From: Armillaria gallica
Lineage: Eukaryota; Basidiomycota; Agaricomycetes; Agaricales; Physalacriaceae
Length of the DNA stretch: 64,000 bases
Direction: 5' to 3'
Assembly: GCA_037576215.1 (NCBI GenBank)
Contig: JBANDB010000006.1
Span: 744,001-808,000 of the forward strand
Each line of letters opens with the position of its first letter. The first letter of the stretch is position 1. Position numbers and translations under genes: made by a program. Below, one piece after another: positions 1 to 10,894 of the stretch. The notes beneath the pieces are model-generated. The model did not search any database and was not told the DNA's origin. It worked only from the letters and a program-made list of their open reading frames with translations.

Positions 1-362
1 TCCTCACCCAGGCGTAGGTACCCAAAACCGTAAGCCGCGGAAGACGCCCATTCCTCACGGTCATCAAGTCCCGAGATTCCGTAGTGTCGACTCTCCTCCG
101 TCGTGAGGAGCACATTAGGAAGGTCGAGTGGCAAAAGTTCTGGAAAGTCGTTGTCTATGAAAGCTTGACGCGTTCTGGAGTCAGGCATTCCTCTACAGTA
201 TACAAATGGATACTTACTGTAGGTTTGGTCATTGGTACTCTTTTCTGTCTCGAAGATACGAGTCGAGACGTTGTATAAGACTGTGGTCGTCGAGAAAAGA
301 AGAAGAATGACGCTAGCTGCGAATATAGTCGTACATCTCCAACTTTGCGGCTGCATGATCAT
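1..362 (-). CDS. UstYa-like (DUF3328) protein A, canonical type, truncated by window edge
   Basis: This is the 5' part of a gene that runs off the left edge. Exon 1 (362 down to 218; a second in-frame ATG at 356) gives a short cytosolic start and one hydrophobic membrane segment, as in UstYa-family type II proteins. An intron at 164..217 (54 bases, GTAAGT...CAAG) leads into exon 2, which continues to base 1 with the subfamily motifs FIDNDFPE, LPLDLPN, EESRHYGISGLD and YGFGYLRLG. It aligns closely with gene C (13030..13697), including intron position and phase. The two HxxHC motifs expected downstream lie outside the window. In ascomycetes this family catalyses oxidative steps such as macrocyclisation of peptide precursors (ustiloxin, cyclochlorotine). 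Head to head with gene B. Confidence 0.8.
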   Translation of the reverse strand, partial: MIMQPQSWRCTTIFAASVILLLFSTTTVLYNVSTRIFETEKSTNDQTYSKYPFVYCRGMPDSRTRQAFIDNDFPELLPLDLPNVLLTTEESRHYGISGLDDREEWASSAAYGFGYLRLGE

Positions 363-793
363 GGGTGGAGGTACTTTATCGAAGACCCGGAGCTCGATGG
401 TGAATATTAATTAAGTCGATCAAAATTCGTGTTGAAACTTCTTAACAGATCCAATGATAGGGCCTAATTACGGCCCTTGGCATGCCATTCATTCTGGTAA
501 GGCCTGTATTCTGATGCTCACCTGTTCGTCAGGTTTCACTATATGAGGAAACCGATTTGATACTTTTGCTTGTCTCGACTGCAAAATATTGACATAATGC
601 TTCCACGTAGCGAATATTGAGACGCCCAGCCTACTGCACGTCGACAACGGCGTCAGGAACCGAAAGGAAGTCAACGGTGTGGCAGGAGAATTTTTTTTAC
701 GACATCAAATATAAGCCGCTGAGTGAGGAGCCTTGCCTAATCTTTAAACTTACCTTCGTACTTATTACATTCTTCGACTCTCAACCGGTAGCC
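363..793. promoter_or_regulatory. Shared intergenic promoter region between divergent UstYa-like genes A and B
   Basis: This 431-base gap separates two divergently transcribed UstYa-like genes and must hold both promoters. The same arrangement recurs at 13698..14080 (383 bases), so co-regulation of each pair is a reasonable inference. No clear core element stands out. Confidence 0.5.
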
Positions 794-1427
794 ATGCGGG
801 GTCAGTACAAAGTGTTAATCGCTATCCTGCCAACATCTATCTGCGGGTATCTTTTGATGAGAGGTGCCTTCTTGACATCTCAGAAACCCGATCTCTCAGC
901 AGATTCTTGTAAGCCATCATTCATTGGTTCAGTGCGATAGATGTTGAACAGGGTCACCAGGGAAAGCTTTGACGGACACCGTTGCTGCTTGGGACATCGG
1001 TCCTCTTCCATCCGTTACTATGGACCTCGAGAACACAATCAATTACCAGCTGAACTCAACGGCGTATAACAACGCGCAATGGTCAGCTTTAGCACCAGAC
1101 GGGGGAATGGTCTATCTCGGCCCCAATCATGCCCCCTACCTTCCATCCTTCTTCCACCAACTTCGTTGTCTAGACATTATTCGATTGTTCTATGTCGCTC
1201 AAGAGCAGGACATGGACCAGGGCGTTGGGGAAGCTGCGGCGGCCAGACATTGTCTGAACTACCTACGTCAGATGCTCTTCTGCCGCGCTGATCTCAATCT
1301 CGAAAGCGTTGTTTCAGGCGACCCTACTCATCATGCCGTTGCCGGCCGTCGTACTCAAACTTGTCGGGATTGGAGGGTTGTCTATGAGGCGTTGGAAAAG
1401 AATCAGGCAATTAGAGGAAGCGTATAG
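794..1427 (+). CDS. UstYa-like (DUF3328) protein B, divergent motif type
   Basis: Two exons, 794..908 and 961..1427, joined across a phase-1 intron (GTAAGC...CCAG), give 193 residues. The start is the ATG at 794, which opens a short N-terminus and a single membrane helix (residues about 6-28). The lumenal part carries WDIGPLPSVTMDLENTINYQ, then FFHQLRCLD and ARHCLNYLRQMLFC, and ends with CRDWRVVYEALE. Both family HxxHC motifs are reduced: HQLRC instead of HQLHC, and AARHC instead of HxxHC. Gene D has the same substitutions, so this is a stable subfamily and not random decay. If catalysis needs both histidines of each motif, B may be a partner subunit for the canonical protein A; UstYa and UstYb act together in ustiloxin biosynthesis. 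Precursor gene 1 follows in the same orientation 531 bases downstream. Confidence 0.85.
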
Positions 1428-1958
1428 CATGTACTAGAAAGGCAACCACGGGAGAAGAGCGCCCACAATTTGTCTCGTTCTTGAACCCACGCCGCAATAA
1501 TATTTGACTTCACGATTGTCAGCTTGTCGTAGAATTATGAAAAGCGAAATATGTGTGAGTTTCTGCTCATTCTTCTCGCGGTATTGACACGCGGACCCCT
1601 TTTTTAGAATCCTTCATTGCTTCGTGATCGACAAGGTAAATTTTTGTGATTGTTTAAACAATTTGACGGTCCGGGCGGCCGATGCCTAGTAGACGACTTG
1701 CCATGATAATAGATACTACAACCTCGGTGGCAACATACGTACTGGCAGGCGCTTCTGAATAGGATCTTCCAACGAATACGGTCTAATAATGATATCCCGG
1801 AAAGTTTATTCATTACTCGGACATACCATTTTTATGTTATCGAAATATCTCTACGGAAAGGATAAAAAGCGTACATCATATCCAGTCGAAATAACCCATA
1901 CAACACTCCTCTCTACTACTCAACTACTTCCTCGCTATTCTTCTCACTACCTAACAAC
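1428..1958 (+). promoter_or_regulatory. Intergenic region with TATA-like promoter of precursor gene 1
   Basis: No coding signal is visible. A TATA-like GGATAAAAAGC lies at 1860..1870, about 90 bases before the precursor ATG. A near-identical GGATAAAAGC lies at 15180..15189 before precursor 2. The shared motif suggests a common core promoter kept after duplication. Confidence 0.4.
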
Positions 1959-2690
1959 ATGAAATTGTCCTTGATCACCCTCGTCCTGTTCGCTGCCTTT
2001 GTACATGCTGCACCTGGTATGTTCCAAAGTTTAACGATGAACCGCGACACTGACATACTTTCCTTAGCACCCAGTAAGCCGTACCCGTATTTCAAGTCTT
2101 CATCCGATGGCTGACCCATATCATAATATTACAGGCGTTGACGTTCCTGCCTCCATGGAAGATCTCACTGACGCATCCCCCGATACTGCCTTTAGAAGAA
2201 GTCAGCGGCCCTAATTAGAAACCTATTTTTCAAAGACTGACTTGTTCTTCATCGTAGGCGTTGACGTTCCGCCTCCATGGAAGACCTCACCGGAGCATCC
2301 CCCGACAGTGCCTTTAGGCGAGGTCAGTGGTCCAAATTTAGAATCCTTCTCCGACTGACTTGCTGGTACTTAATTATAGGTGTTGACGTCCCCGAGTCAA
2401 TGGAAGGACTCACCGGAGAAACCCCAGAGGTCGCTTTCAAGCGAGGTAAGTGTCCTGAACTTTGGGGAAATTAATACTGGAGCTCATGACTGAACCCTGT
2501 ACCGCAGATATCGACGTACCTGCCTCAATGGAAGGTCTGACGGGAGCATCTCCGGAGACTGCCTTCAAACGAGGTCAGCAACCTAATTTTGGTGATGATG
2601 TTTCCGAGAGACTGAACTTCCATCGCAGGCGTTGACGTACCCGCTTCAATGGAAGAACTTACCGGGGAAAACCCGGATACTGCGTTCTAG
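1959..2690 (+). CDS. Putative secreted peptide precursor 1 with five Kex2-type repeat units
   Basis: I read this as a RiPP/KEP-type precursor. Exon 1 (1959..2016, 58 bases) encodes a signal peptide starting MKLSLITLVLFAAFVHAAP. A possible 6-base micro-exon (2068..2073) may follow. Five similar exons come next: 2135..2200, 2258..2322, 2380..2445, 2508..2573 and 2629..2690. Each starts with (G/D)(V/I)DVP, contains SME(D/E/G)LT and ends AF followed by RR or KR, except the last, where the stop codon directly follows AF. That gives units of 20 residues separated by dibasic Kex2 sites. All introns are phase 1 and 55-62 bases long, so exons can be gained, lost or skipped without breaking the frame. 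Exon 2258..2322 is 65 bases, one short of the other full units, and is frameshifted. The unit is acidic and its only aromatic residue is the terminal Phe. It sits beside UstYa-like genes. Product and modification are unknown. Confidence 0.75.
2135..2690 (+). repeat. Tandem array of five exon-intron repeats (about 122 bases per unit)
   Basis: Each unit is one core-peptide exon plus one intron. Exon starts are 2135, 2258, 2380, 2508 and 2629, a spacing of 121-128 bases. Exon sequences are much more alike than introns. Donors are GTCAGC, GTCAGT, GTAAGT and GTCAGC in order. The array probably grew by unequal crossing-over of exon-intron units. Confidence 0.85.
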
Positions 2691-2958
2691 AGGCTTAGTA
2701 GAGGCAGTTCGATGCATAATTCAACGCGGACCGTTTAATACGTTGCCGCAGATTGTGACTTCCCGCTGCTGATATTCTGATGTCCCTTTCAAGCGTAGAG
2801 AACCTAGAGTAGAAAAATTGCAATCGTTACTATAGTACCTCAATAATATATATAGGCGTTCAATAACAGATACACGGCTTAACCTCTGCTAGCGTTTCAA
2901 AGAAGGATCCTATACGAGTTGGCTATGGAGGTAGAAGGGAAAAGACTCCGAATTTCAT

Positions 2959-5123
2959 CTACTTAGAGCCTTGGCTTGATGTTCCCACACTGGTACGCTT
3001 CTCCACGCATTCATCCTGAACAGTTGTCACGGGCCCAGTAAACCAGAACTGCCCGCTAACAAGATAATATATCGACGCAAGTATGATGGTTCCTCCGACA
3101 ACTACGCTGGAGTAGTTCATATCTTGAGCAACGGGTCCCGGTGTCGTCGGGAAGAACAACACGGCTATCATGAATATCATGAAAACCGACGCGACAGATG
3201 CGACAGGGCCGCTCTGTATAAACGATCCTGTAAGAACTCCGTAACAATAAGTGGAAAGGTCGTACCGCTCTGCCAAGGTTGAAAGGACCAGGAGTGAATG
3301 ATTGTCCGCCAAGGAATCGAGCGACAACGGGAGTACAGTAGCAGATGTATTGACACGCTATACCCATGGTGAATATGGCTCCGATTGCTGCCGAACCCGC
3401 AAATGACAAAAGGCCCAACATGGCGGCAATAAACGCACAGACACAGACGCAGTTCGTAGGCGTGCCTGTGTAAGAATTCATCTTATACAAGAATGACGAC
3501 AACGGAAGAGCGCCATCGCGGGAGAAAGCGAAAGCTTGTCTGGAAGCTGAAATGAGCTACGATCACTGTCAGTAACCGGATCACTGTCAGTAATCATGGA
3601 TACGTACGAGGTCCATTGCCGCCATATACCTAAAGAACGGATATGAGAGTGATCCTAATTAATTCATTATGAAGACTTACAAGGTCATGATTATGAACAC
3701 CCAGAAGGCAATGGTGCCCCTGGTCCCTAGACTATTGAAGAGAATCTGACGTATGTTATAAGTACTTCTTAGGGATCACGACGAACCTGATGTACTCACG
3801 GTTGCCATCGGCTGTCCTATGGGACTAGCAATGATGGATACTAAATCTGTGCCCATGTTTAGGACGAGACAGATATTAACAGCTGTAATGTCGGGGTGAG
3901 CAGAATGAATTCAGGGTAGAAGGCGATCTAACCAAATCCAAGAATACATCCAAGGGTAGTGGCGCTCATGATCGCAAACGGTACAGCAGTACGTGCATTC
4001 TTTGCTTCTTCAGATATATGTACGGGAGTATCAAAGCCACCTGGACGTGTCGGTGAGACCAAAGCGTTCATTAAAGGAAACAACAATTACCTATTGTCCA
4101 AAGAGGCGCCAAGAAGCTCATGAAGAAAGCAAATCCGTCTGGATATCCGGAAACTACGGAAGGCATCAACCCACTGGAGACATGACGTCAGTAAGGACGG
4201 GAAAACCCACGATTCTCGAAGTGACCAAATGCATATTTGGCGTCGTTCTTGAGTTCTACGGGTGTAGCCGCTGGAATAGCTATAACAATGGCAAAGAACA
4301 CACTAGAAAGATTGCATGAGAAAGGACTTTTAAGTCAGAAGGAGATGATAACCAACGCAATATTGAGCAAGACATAAACGATCTGTAGTCGAGCTATGAC
4401 CTTTGTCGCAAGACTAGCCAATAACGCATGCGAAGCTAGCAAGGCGCAAAATACCCCGCTGCAGAAGTGGCCTTAGAAGCGATCTCAGATGAAAAGAATG
4501 ACACTTACTAAATTTGAGCGGTTGTCGGTTCGTACGTACCGTCCGAGCCTAGAGTGGCCGCCGTTAATATTGCAACAGCGCAGCTGTAGTCCACGCCAGC
4601 TACGCCAGATATATATCCAATGGTGTTCACGTCTTATAGAAGTGCTCATGAGTGACAGCTTCATAACAGGAGCTAACTACTTACAGCCAATGAGCCAGGA
4701 AAGGAATTTACGATAGCGCGGGGATGAGTACATAAAGGTCCAATAGTACAGACCACCAGAGGTAGGAGCAGACGATCCAAGTTCTGAAATGGCGAGAGCG
4801 ATGCAGATTATAAAAATGGATCCGGCTAACCACTGAAGACGATATGAGCTGGCAGATCTTACTGTGAAGCGGTATTGAAAGTGTTACCCCCCAGACCATG
4901 GAGACAGGACCTCCATACGGAATCGAATAGAAAAGTATGGAGCTGTGTGACGAAGGCTGAACTGAGTACCCCACTGCACTTTACAAACCATGAAACCTAC
5001 GCGATCGATTGGACAATACCCATGATACTGAATGACAGCCCGAAGAGTTCGAAGCGAGAGAAGTCTCTCTTGAACTCTTGTCTGTAGCCCAGATCGGCGA
5101 GGACGGTTTCGTCAGATGGCATA
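2959..5123 (-). CDS. Amino-acid/GABA permease, APC superfamily (Uga4-like)
   Basis: A multi-exon gene for a 12-TM amino-acid transporter of the fungal GABA/choline permease type, probably at the plasma or vacuolar membrane. Starting at ATG 5121-5123, the order is MPSDETVLADLGY, FKRDFSRFELFGLSFSIMG, FYSIPYGGPVSMVWG, ELGSSAPTSGGLYYWT, IGYISGVAGVDYSCAVAIL, FAFFMSFLAPLWTIG, GGFDTPVHISEEAKNA, NMGTDLVSIIASPIGQPMA, ILFNSLGTRGTIAFWVFIIM, ISASRQAFAFSRDGALP, NSYTGTPTNC, FTPGPFNLG and FPTTPGPVAQDMNY. An apparent frame break near 3290 is removed by a 51-base intron (GTACGA...TACAG), so the gene looks intact. One junction near 4180 is unresolved. It lies between the two precursor modules and could supply or export a substrate; a separate nutrient role is equally possible. 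Confidence 0.85.
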
Positions 5124-6432
5124 GTAAAGCAACGATGAACAGGCGGGGAATTCTGGCGAACGTCCGGATTAGTACGAAGATTTTGCGAACATCAAAATGC
5201 CGCGAGGTGCTTGCTGGAGAAGCCTTCACAGACCTGCTATATATACATACACAGGAACCTTGCATATCAAAGAGGGTGATGGCGTGGCGATCGATGATGT
5301 ATCAACACTTCTCCTTTGGTAACGCTACATCATGGTCTTTCGAAAGATCTTCCAGTGTGTGGAATCTGTGCGGCCGCCGTCTGTATAAAGTGGTATCCTC
5401 GAGGCACCAGAGCAGCAGTATAGAATGGCACGCCGAGTGCAAGAAGCTCTAGAGAATCAAGTATCTTCGGATAGAAAGCATATGTCATCGGTGGCGTAAA
5501 AGGGACCAATGGCCTGCGAATCCTTTCGGGATGAGTGCATCCCCAACTGAAGATTCTCCGCTGTATCTCGAATGGGGTCTCACAGCATATTGTGTTTCAC
5601 TGTGACCTAGCTATACAGAATTCGAGTTCCTGACAATAGGCAACCAAGTACCGAGAAAGCGACATAGATTGCTCGGCGTTACGTAGAAGCGGAGTGAAAA
5701 TAACTGTTCGTGTCAATGCTTATCTTCGCGGCCACGCACTCGCCTTGCGGTCTAGGGTGAAGGGTGGGTGGTACGGCGACACAAGCGTTAATCATGACTA
5801 CCGCCAAGGTCGCTGACAATATTAAAGAGCCGTCGCTATCTAGAACTCTTTGACCGCCCACAATGAGGTAATTCGAGAACCGTGCTCTATTCTTAGGTCA
5901 TTGGCAGCAAGCCAAGGCAGGCAGTCGCGTGCGACGGATCTACAGGAGGGCCTGTCATGCCGGGGAACAGCTGTTATGTTATCGCTGTTGTTAAGGGCTG
6001 CCTAATTCAACGTCAGACTTCCAAAAAAAATACGACCAGGGCAGAAAATTCCCAGCCTTGAGGTACCTTTTCCCGGAGACTATAAGTAGTTTCCTGTGGG
6101 TTTTTCAAGGCCACCCTATTTCATTACATTGTTCGGAGCAACCCCAGGGTAAATGATCCGACTGAATGAAACCACTTCGGCCATGTCGACCAATGTTTGT
6201 GACCCATGTTAAATGCGAGATTCCGAGATGAACGAACGTTCCTAGAATATACATTCGACAGGGTTGTATGTCGAATGCCCGAACTGGAGTATTTGTTAAG
6301 ACTCGTTTCACGCCTCCTCCTGAAGCGTGCCACGGAGCCGAGCGGTTAGACCGTAAATTTAGGACTTCTCCCGAATCAAGACAGGAAGGTCTAGGCGAGA
6401 AAATCGCATATATAGCGGAGAGGACATGTTGA
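5124..6432. other. Intergenic; nothing recognised
   Basis: Only short open frames occur. A long minus-strand frame at 6105..6698 overlaps the 5' end of the acetyltransferase gene and shows no family features, so I treat it as chance. Confidence 0.5.
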
Positions 6433-7425
6433 ATGTCTACTTTGGTTCCATGTCGCCAAGCTTTGCAGTCAGAAGATTTATTGGGGCGCCAGGTACTAGT
6501 TGAGCCATCCGATTTGAGCGTCACTGACAGTCGATAACGTGTAGGCTCGGCGAAGTTCAACGAGATCGTAGAATGCTTTAAGCAAGCATACTCGGAAGGT
6601 GATGACGTTCCGCGAAACCACCTGGTGTCGTACTGACGCCAATTGCCACAGATCATTTCGCTCGTAGCGTGACGGGAGGAAAGACTGATATATATCATCT
6701 TCTCAACTACTCTGTCCTTCTTTCGGGTGTTCTGTCTGGCGAAGTATATATCATTGAAGAAGTCTCAAATGGCAACAAAGTCGTAGCTGCCGCCGTCTGG
6801 TTTCCTCCGAATCGCGAATTGTTTGAAGAGTTCAGTGTCCGTTTTTTCAGGTATTCCTGCTTTACTTACTAAGATCGTAGGAGCGAACAAGGCAAGGCTG
6901 CGGGGCCGTTCATGGCCAGTCTATTCCCTGAACTTGGACAGTGGTGGGGGACACGAGTAAGAAGTTGCGCAGGCTATGTCAGTTTCGCCCAGCTGACTTC
7001 CTCCGCCTCAGTTCCTTCCAGAATATAACGACTTCGCCAAGACCAAATTTGGAGAGGGCGTCAGGAAAGCGGCCTGGCATCTTCAGTGGATAGGAACCCT
7101 CAAACCTTATCGTTGCAGAGGTCTGGGAACAATGTTGATTGATGTTATCCGTGACAAGGTACTGTCCGCCCCCGTATTCAGGAGCGTGGTCTGACATTCT
7201 GACATTTTCACAGAAGAAAGACAGGAAGATGTGTCTCGAAGTCGAAAAGCCAGAAAATGTACGTTCCCCAGAAAGCTTTAGTGCGCCTGATCATAACTTT
7301 GCTTACAGCTTAAATTCTATCGCAAGTGCGGTTTCAAAGCGATCGACGAGGAAGCACAACACTTTGAGTGTTACAACGTTCATCAGGAGCCTGGGTTCGT
7401 TATGTGGGCGATGTTATCTGACTGA
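6433..7425 (+). CDS. GNAT-family N-acetyltransferase
   Basis: A spliced gene of the fungal GNAT group that includes trichothecene-type acetyltransferases; it would transfer acetyl from acetyl-CoA to an amine. Recognised blocks in order are FNEIVECFKQAY, HFARSVTGGKTD, GEVYIIEE, KVVAAAVWFPPNRELFEEF, PFMASLFPELGQWWG, LPEYNDFAKTKFGEGVRKA, WHLQWIGTLKPYRCRGLGT, MLIDVIRDK, KMCLEVEKPEN, FYRKCGFKAIDEEA and GFVMWAML. The acetyl-CoA loop normally reads (Q/R)xxGxG/A; here it is RCRGLGT. Introns are about 50 bases. From FNEIVECF onward the splicing is self-consistent; the first exon is uncertain (ATG at 6433 proposed, but its phase does not join cleanly). Its place inside the peptide locus suggests tailoring or self-protection, which is inference. 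Confidence 0.75.
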
Positions 7426-7990
7426 CGAGCAGGCTGTCGTCTGGAACCTATAATAGTCTCGTAATCTTAATGTACTCCACGTATAATTTCGAGAGTTAGT
7501 TGGTATAAAATCTGCGCACCAGTAACTTAGAGCACCGCCGCTGCCGTTATTATTCTTGTGCCAACCGAACGTCAACGTGAGGAGAACACTTGTAAGCGAG
7601 AGGCCACAGAAATAAATCAGTCAATCGTAGTCTTACATTACAACTGATGTTTGAGCAGATGCGCTAATAGAAGGACACCTTAACCACCGCCATGACGCGT
7701 CGCGGGGCCTACGGCTGTCGGGGCCGCCTAGACACCTACGACGTTCAGCTTGAACAAAATTTACGTTATTCATATAAAGGCCATTTCGGCCTGGCGGGAG
7801 CTTAAGAGAACAGAAGGGAAGTAAGCTCGACAATCAGACAGTGATGGCGGTCGTCGTCCAAGCACGAGTTCTAGTTCTCACGGTGCCAAGATAGGGGCAT
7901 AGTAAATGCGGCTCAATAAACGTTTATTGCAGACGGTCTATCGCTTCGTATTCTGGTACCTCACCATGTCTCCTTGAGCAAAGAACCTTA
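7426..7990. other. Intergenic between convergent genes; nothing recognised
   Basis: The gap lies between the convergent acetyltransferase and membrane-protein genes. I see no coding or RNA signal in it. Confidence 0.5.
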
Positions 7991-9012
7991 CTAGAGCCTA
8001 TGTGTCCTAATCCCTCTTCTTGATACTCGACGCTTGAGATATAAAAGCGGCTGGATAAGCGATCTCAGTATGCCACACAAAACAGAAAGAAAACAAAGCG
8101 GACCCATGATAGGCTCTTCTTCGTCTTGCGTGAAATGCATGTAACACCCAGGTTCCGTACACACAAACTCGAATGTAAGCAGGGATCTTGACGAGCATTC
8201 AAAGGCGTCGGATATCGGCACCCTCTGGTCTGTTGTCGCCCCCCAAACGCCCGCCAGGGCTCTCCGATGGGGCCGTTTCGAATAAGAAAGTGTCTCGGCA
8301 TTTAGTTGGACATCGTTATCGTCAAGGAACCAGACCTCTATTTTCGCTGTCTCGCTGGAGACGACCGGAACCGACTTCGAAGAGCGTTCTAGGTCTGCGG
8401 CACTTGGAATGGCGCCCATCAAGGTGCAATGTTCCATGCCGAAGTCCATGACACGAAACTGGAGTACCATCGATACCTGTGTACGATGGTCAATCATACG
8501 GAATACGAGCTAGACAGACTTGAATCACCTCGGAAGACACCGTAAAATTGCTCTCTCTTGGATAAACCGTACCGTACGGGGTTTTCAGACTTGGAAGATC
8601 AAAGTACACCTTGTCTACTTCCTCCGAATTGACCTGGGCCGCAAGAATTGGAAAGTTCATGAAGGGCTGTGGCTCTGGAGATAACGGGTTGAGGGTCGCC
8701 CGTTCTAAGCCAATGTAAGGGTTAGGCCTCGGTAGATCATGCAGTAGATGTGGTGTTGACCCTCGGGCGTTGTAGACCCACAAAATGGCGAGGTTGCATA
8801 TCCCTGACAATACTGTAACCGCTGAAGCTATGATGACGAATCTATACGCCAGAACTTCTAAGCTCGAGAACCCTAAGTGTGAGGCGTGAGCACAATATCA
8901 GCAAGGTAAGGCCAGTTTCACCTAACTGATCCGAGCATTTTTCCTGGTCGTCGGAGCCCGCGGAAGGGTCGTGAGAGGACAAAGCAGCATACCCTTCAAG
9001 GCCCTCTGGCAT
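7991..9012 (-). CDS. Basidiomycete membrane-anchored protein of unknown function
   Basis: I cannot name a function. Starting at ATG 9010-9012 the protein opens with MPEGLEGYAALSSHDPSAG, a cytosolic tail of about 30 residues. An intron follows, then one membrane helix (LAYRFVIIASAVTVLSGICN), then a lumenal or extracellular domain with RPNPYIGLE, PFMNFPILAAQVNS, YGTVYPRESNFTVSSE and, after a 52-base intron (GTGATT...CACAG), VSMVLQFRVMDFGMEHCTL, IEVWFLDDN and FEFVCTEPGCYMHFTQDEE. This layout (short tail, one helix, RPNxYxGLE domain) recurs in agaricomycete genomes as far as I recall. The 3' end is less certain because an extra intron after the last motif cannot be excluded. Confidence 0.65.
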
Positions 9013-10894
9013 GCTCACGATAACGGCAAGGGAGATATAGACGGAAAATCGTTCGGGAGGCGACGATACAACAGAAAGCTATGAGGTGTGGAGTACATGC
9101 CAGTGATACTAGTCTTCCGCCTATCTTGCCACCGGACGTAGTGTGATTGATTGGGATCACGAGCACGGTACTCAGCCGATTCCCTCAATCAAACGCCATT
9201 GACAGCTTGCATCGCCATGTCGTGACTCCAAGGGGATCCGAGCCCTTCGAGGAGGACTTTGGAAGAGTAGATACTCCAAAGAATTTGCGGACCGCAGAGT
9301 GGCGTGGAATGATACCTGGCGAATAGAGGTATTTCAAATGACCCTTGAAAGGTAAAGAACGTTAAATACTCAGGCTGATTTATGAGATGATCGCAGGGTG
9401 CATTATTATTTGATCTATATGTAGCTTTATATTCTCGTCTTGAGGCGCTGGGATTAGTTCGGCATCTAAAACAACACCGTTATCGATATCATACCCAGAG
9501 GATGGCGAAAAACTGATGATAGGTTAACAGAATTACGGCGTTGCATGATGTTGAACCACTGTGATGTCTATCAGTACATGACGACAGTTCATAAAATGGA
9601 AACTGTACACACAGACACCCCGGCATCGGCTCCAAGCTGGTATACATTTTTCGAGAATTCACCTCGTGTTTGGCGTCTCAAGATCTCACGGCCCGTGCTT
9701 TTCGAAGGGCGGTGGCGGTGGCGGCATCTCAAGTTCAAGAAAATGTCGAGATTGGACCCTGTTCTCGTTGTCTTCCTTATTCTTCCCGGCTGGATAGGGG
9801 ATTGGTCGAAAAAACCCAGTTTTGCTACTTAGACAGGGCATCTTCGTGTATACACATGGATTTAATTAGTAGACAGTCAGGACAGGTACGGACCAATCCC
9901 CACCTCGAGGAGGGGCCTGGCAGCGCCGCACGAAGCATGTTCTTGTTCAAGGCGCTTTCCCATTGACCTTACAGCCACATCTACAACATGTTACTCCAAA
10001 TTATTCGCCTGCGAATGCCGTCTTGAGGTACGATTCCGACATCGCCGATGTACACACAGCAAAGAAAGGTCTTTTATGATACGAGAGTGCTACGAAAGAT
10101 TCGACCTTGTTCGCATGTCTATTATGATGCACAGATTCCAGGCTAGAATGTAATGTTCATCAAATTCTATTAAAGCAGCGCAGCGTGAGAGTTGGGAGTT
10201 AATAGAACAGAGGAGAACAGAATTTCCGACTGTTGAACAAGGCATAACGTTGTTCGAGGCGGCGCGGACTTTCGTTGACGCGTCATGACCGGTACCATTG
10301 ACGAGTGACAGTGAGAGACTTGAGCCAAGCAAAGGCTATCAGAACAGTTGAATTTTCAAAGAAGCTCGGCGGCGGCGTCGATAGTCGGTCCATACTTTGA
10401 TGGGATTGATTGTGTTGGAACGAAACTGTGACGCATTACTGACATCAACGAGCACACAATTCACGTGGCACTTACACTGCTTATGTGGCTGTCGGTAATA
10501 GCCGAGTGTCTTTGAATCCTTTAGCTTCTAACTTGGAGGTCTCCGTTTTAAGCTTCAAAATCCAACTCGGACCAGGATTTTCAGTTATTCAACGGAATAA
10601 TAGCCATCACCCTTCTCGATGCTGCCGGCATCACCGGTAATGCGTGCGGCTTCTCGAGAACCCAACATTTCGTTACTATGGAGCCTTCGTGGGCCCTTGG
10701 CCACACTTTGGCTACTTCTACGAGCAGATGAAAATGGGGCAATCCTTCGTTTTCAAGGCGCTGTGGAGTTTCGACGGCCCCAGATATATATACACCTTGA
10801 CGTGAATGTTCATTCTTGGGATCACAGATCAGGCTTTTCCAGACACAAAATATAACCAGTGATACCTCGAAGAATACTGTCTTACAGCAACCTC
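9013..10894. other. Long intergenic stretch; nothing convincingly coding
   Basis: About 1.9 kb upstream of the P450 and of the divergent membrane-protein gene. Open frames at 9545..9966 overlap each other and show no recognisable motif, signal peptide or splice structure. A remnant of an older gene cannot be excluded. Confidence 0.4.

Noticed and set aside
3230..3300. Frameshift in the amino-acid permease near 3290
   Set aside because: A 51-base GT-AG intron removes it and joins NLGRA to SGPVASVASV in frame.
6329..6360. D-arm-like GCCGAGCGGTTAGAC, as in a tRNA-Ser or Leu
   Set aside because: No matching T-arm, anticodon arm or acceptor stem can be found at the right distance.
6105..6698. 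197-residue minus-strand open frame
   Set aside because: It lies antisense to the 5' part of the acetyltransferase gene, has no motif and no splice or start support.
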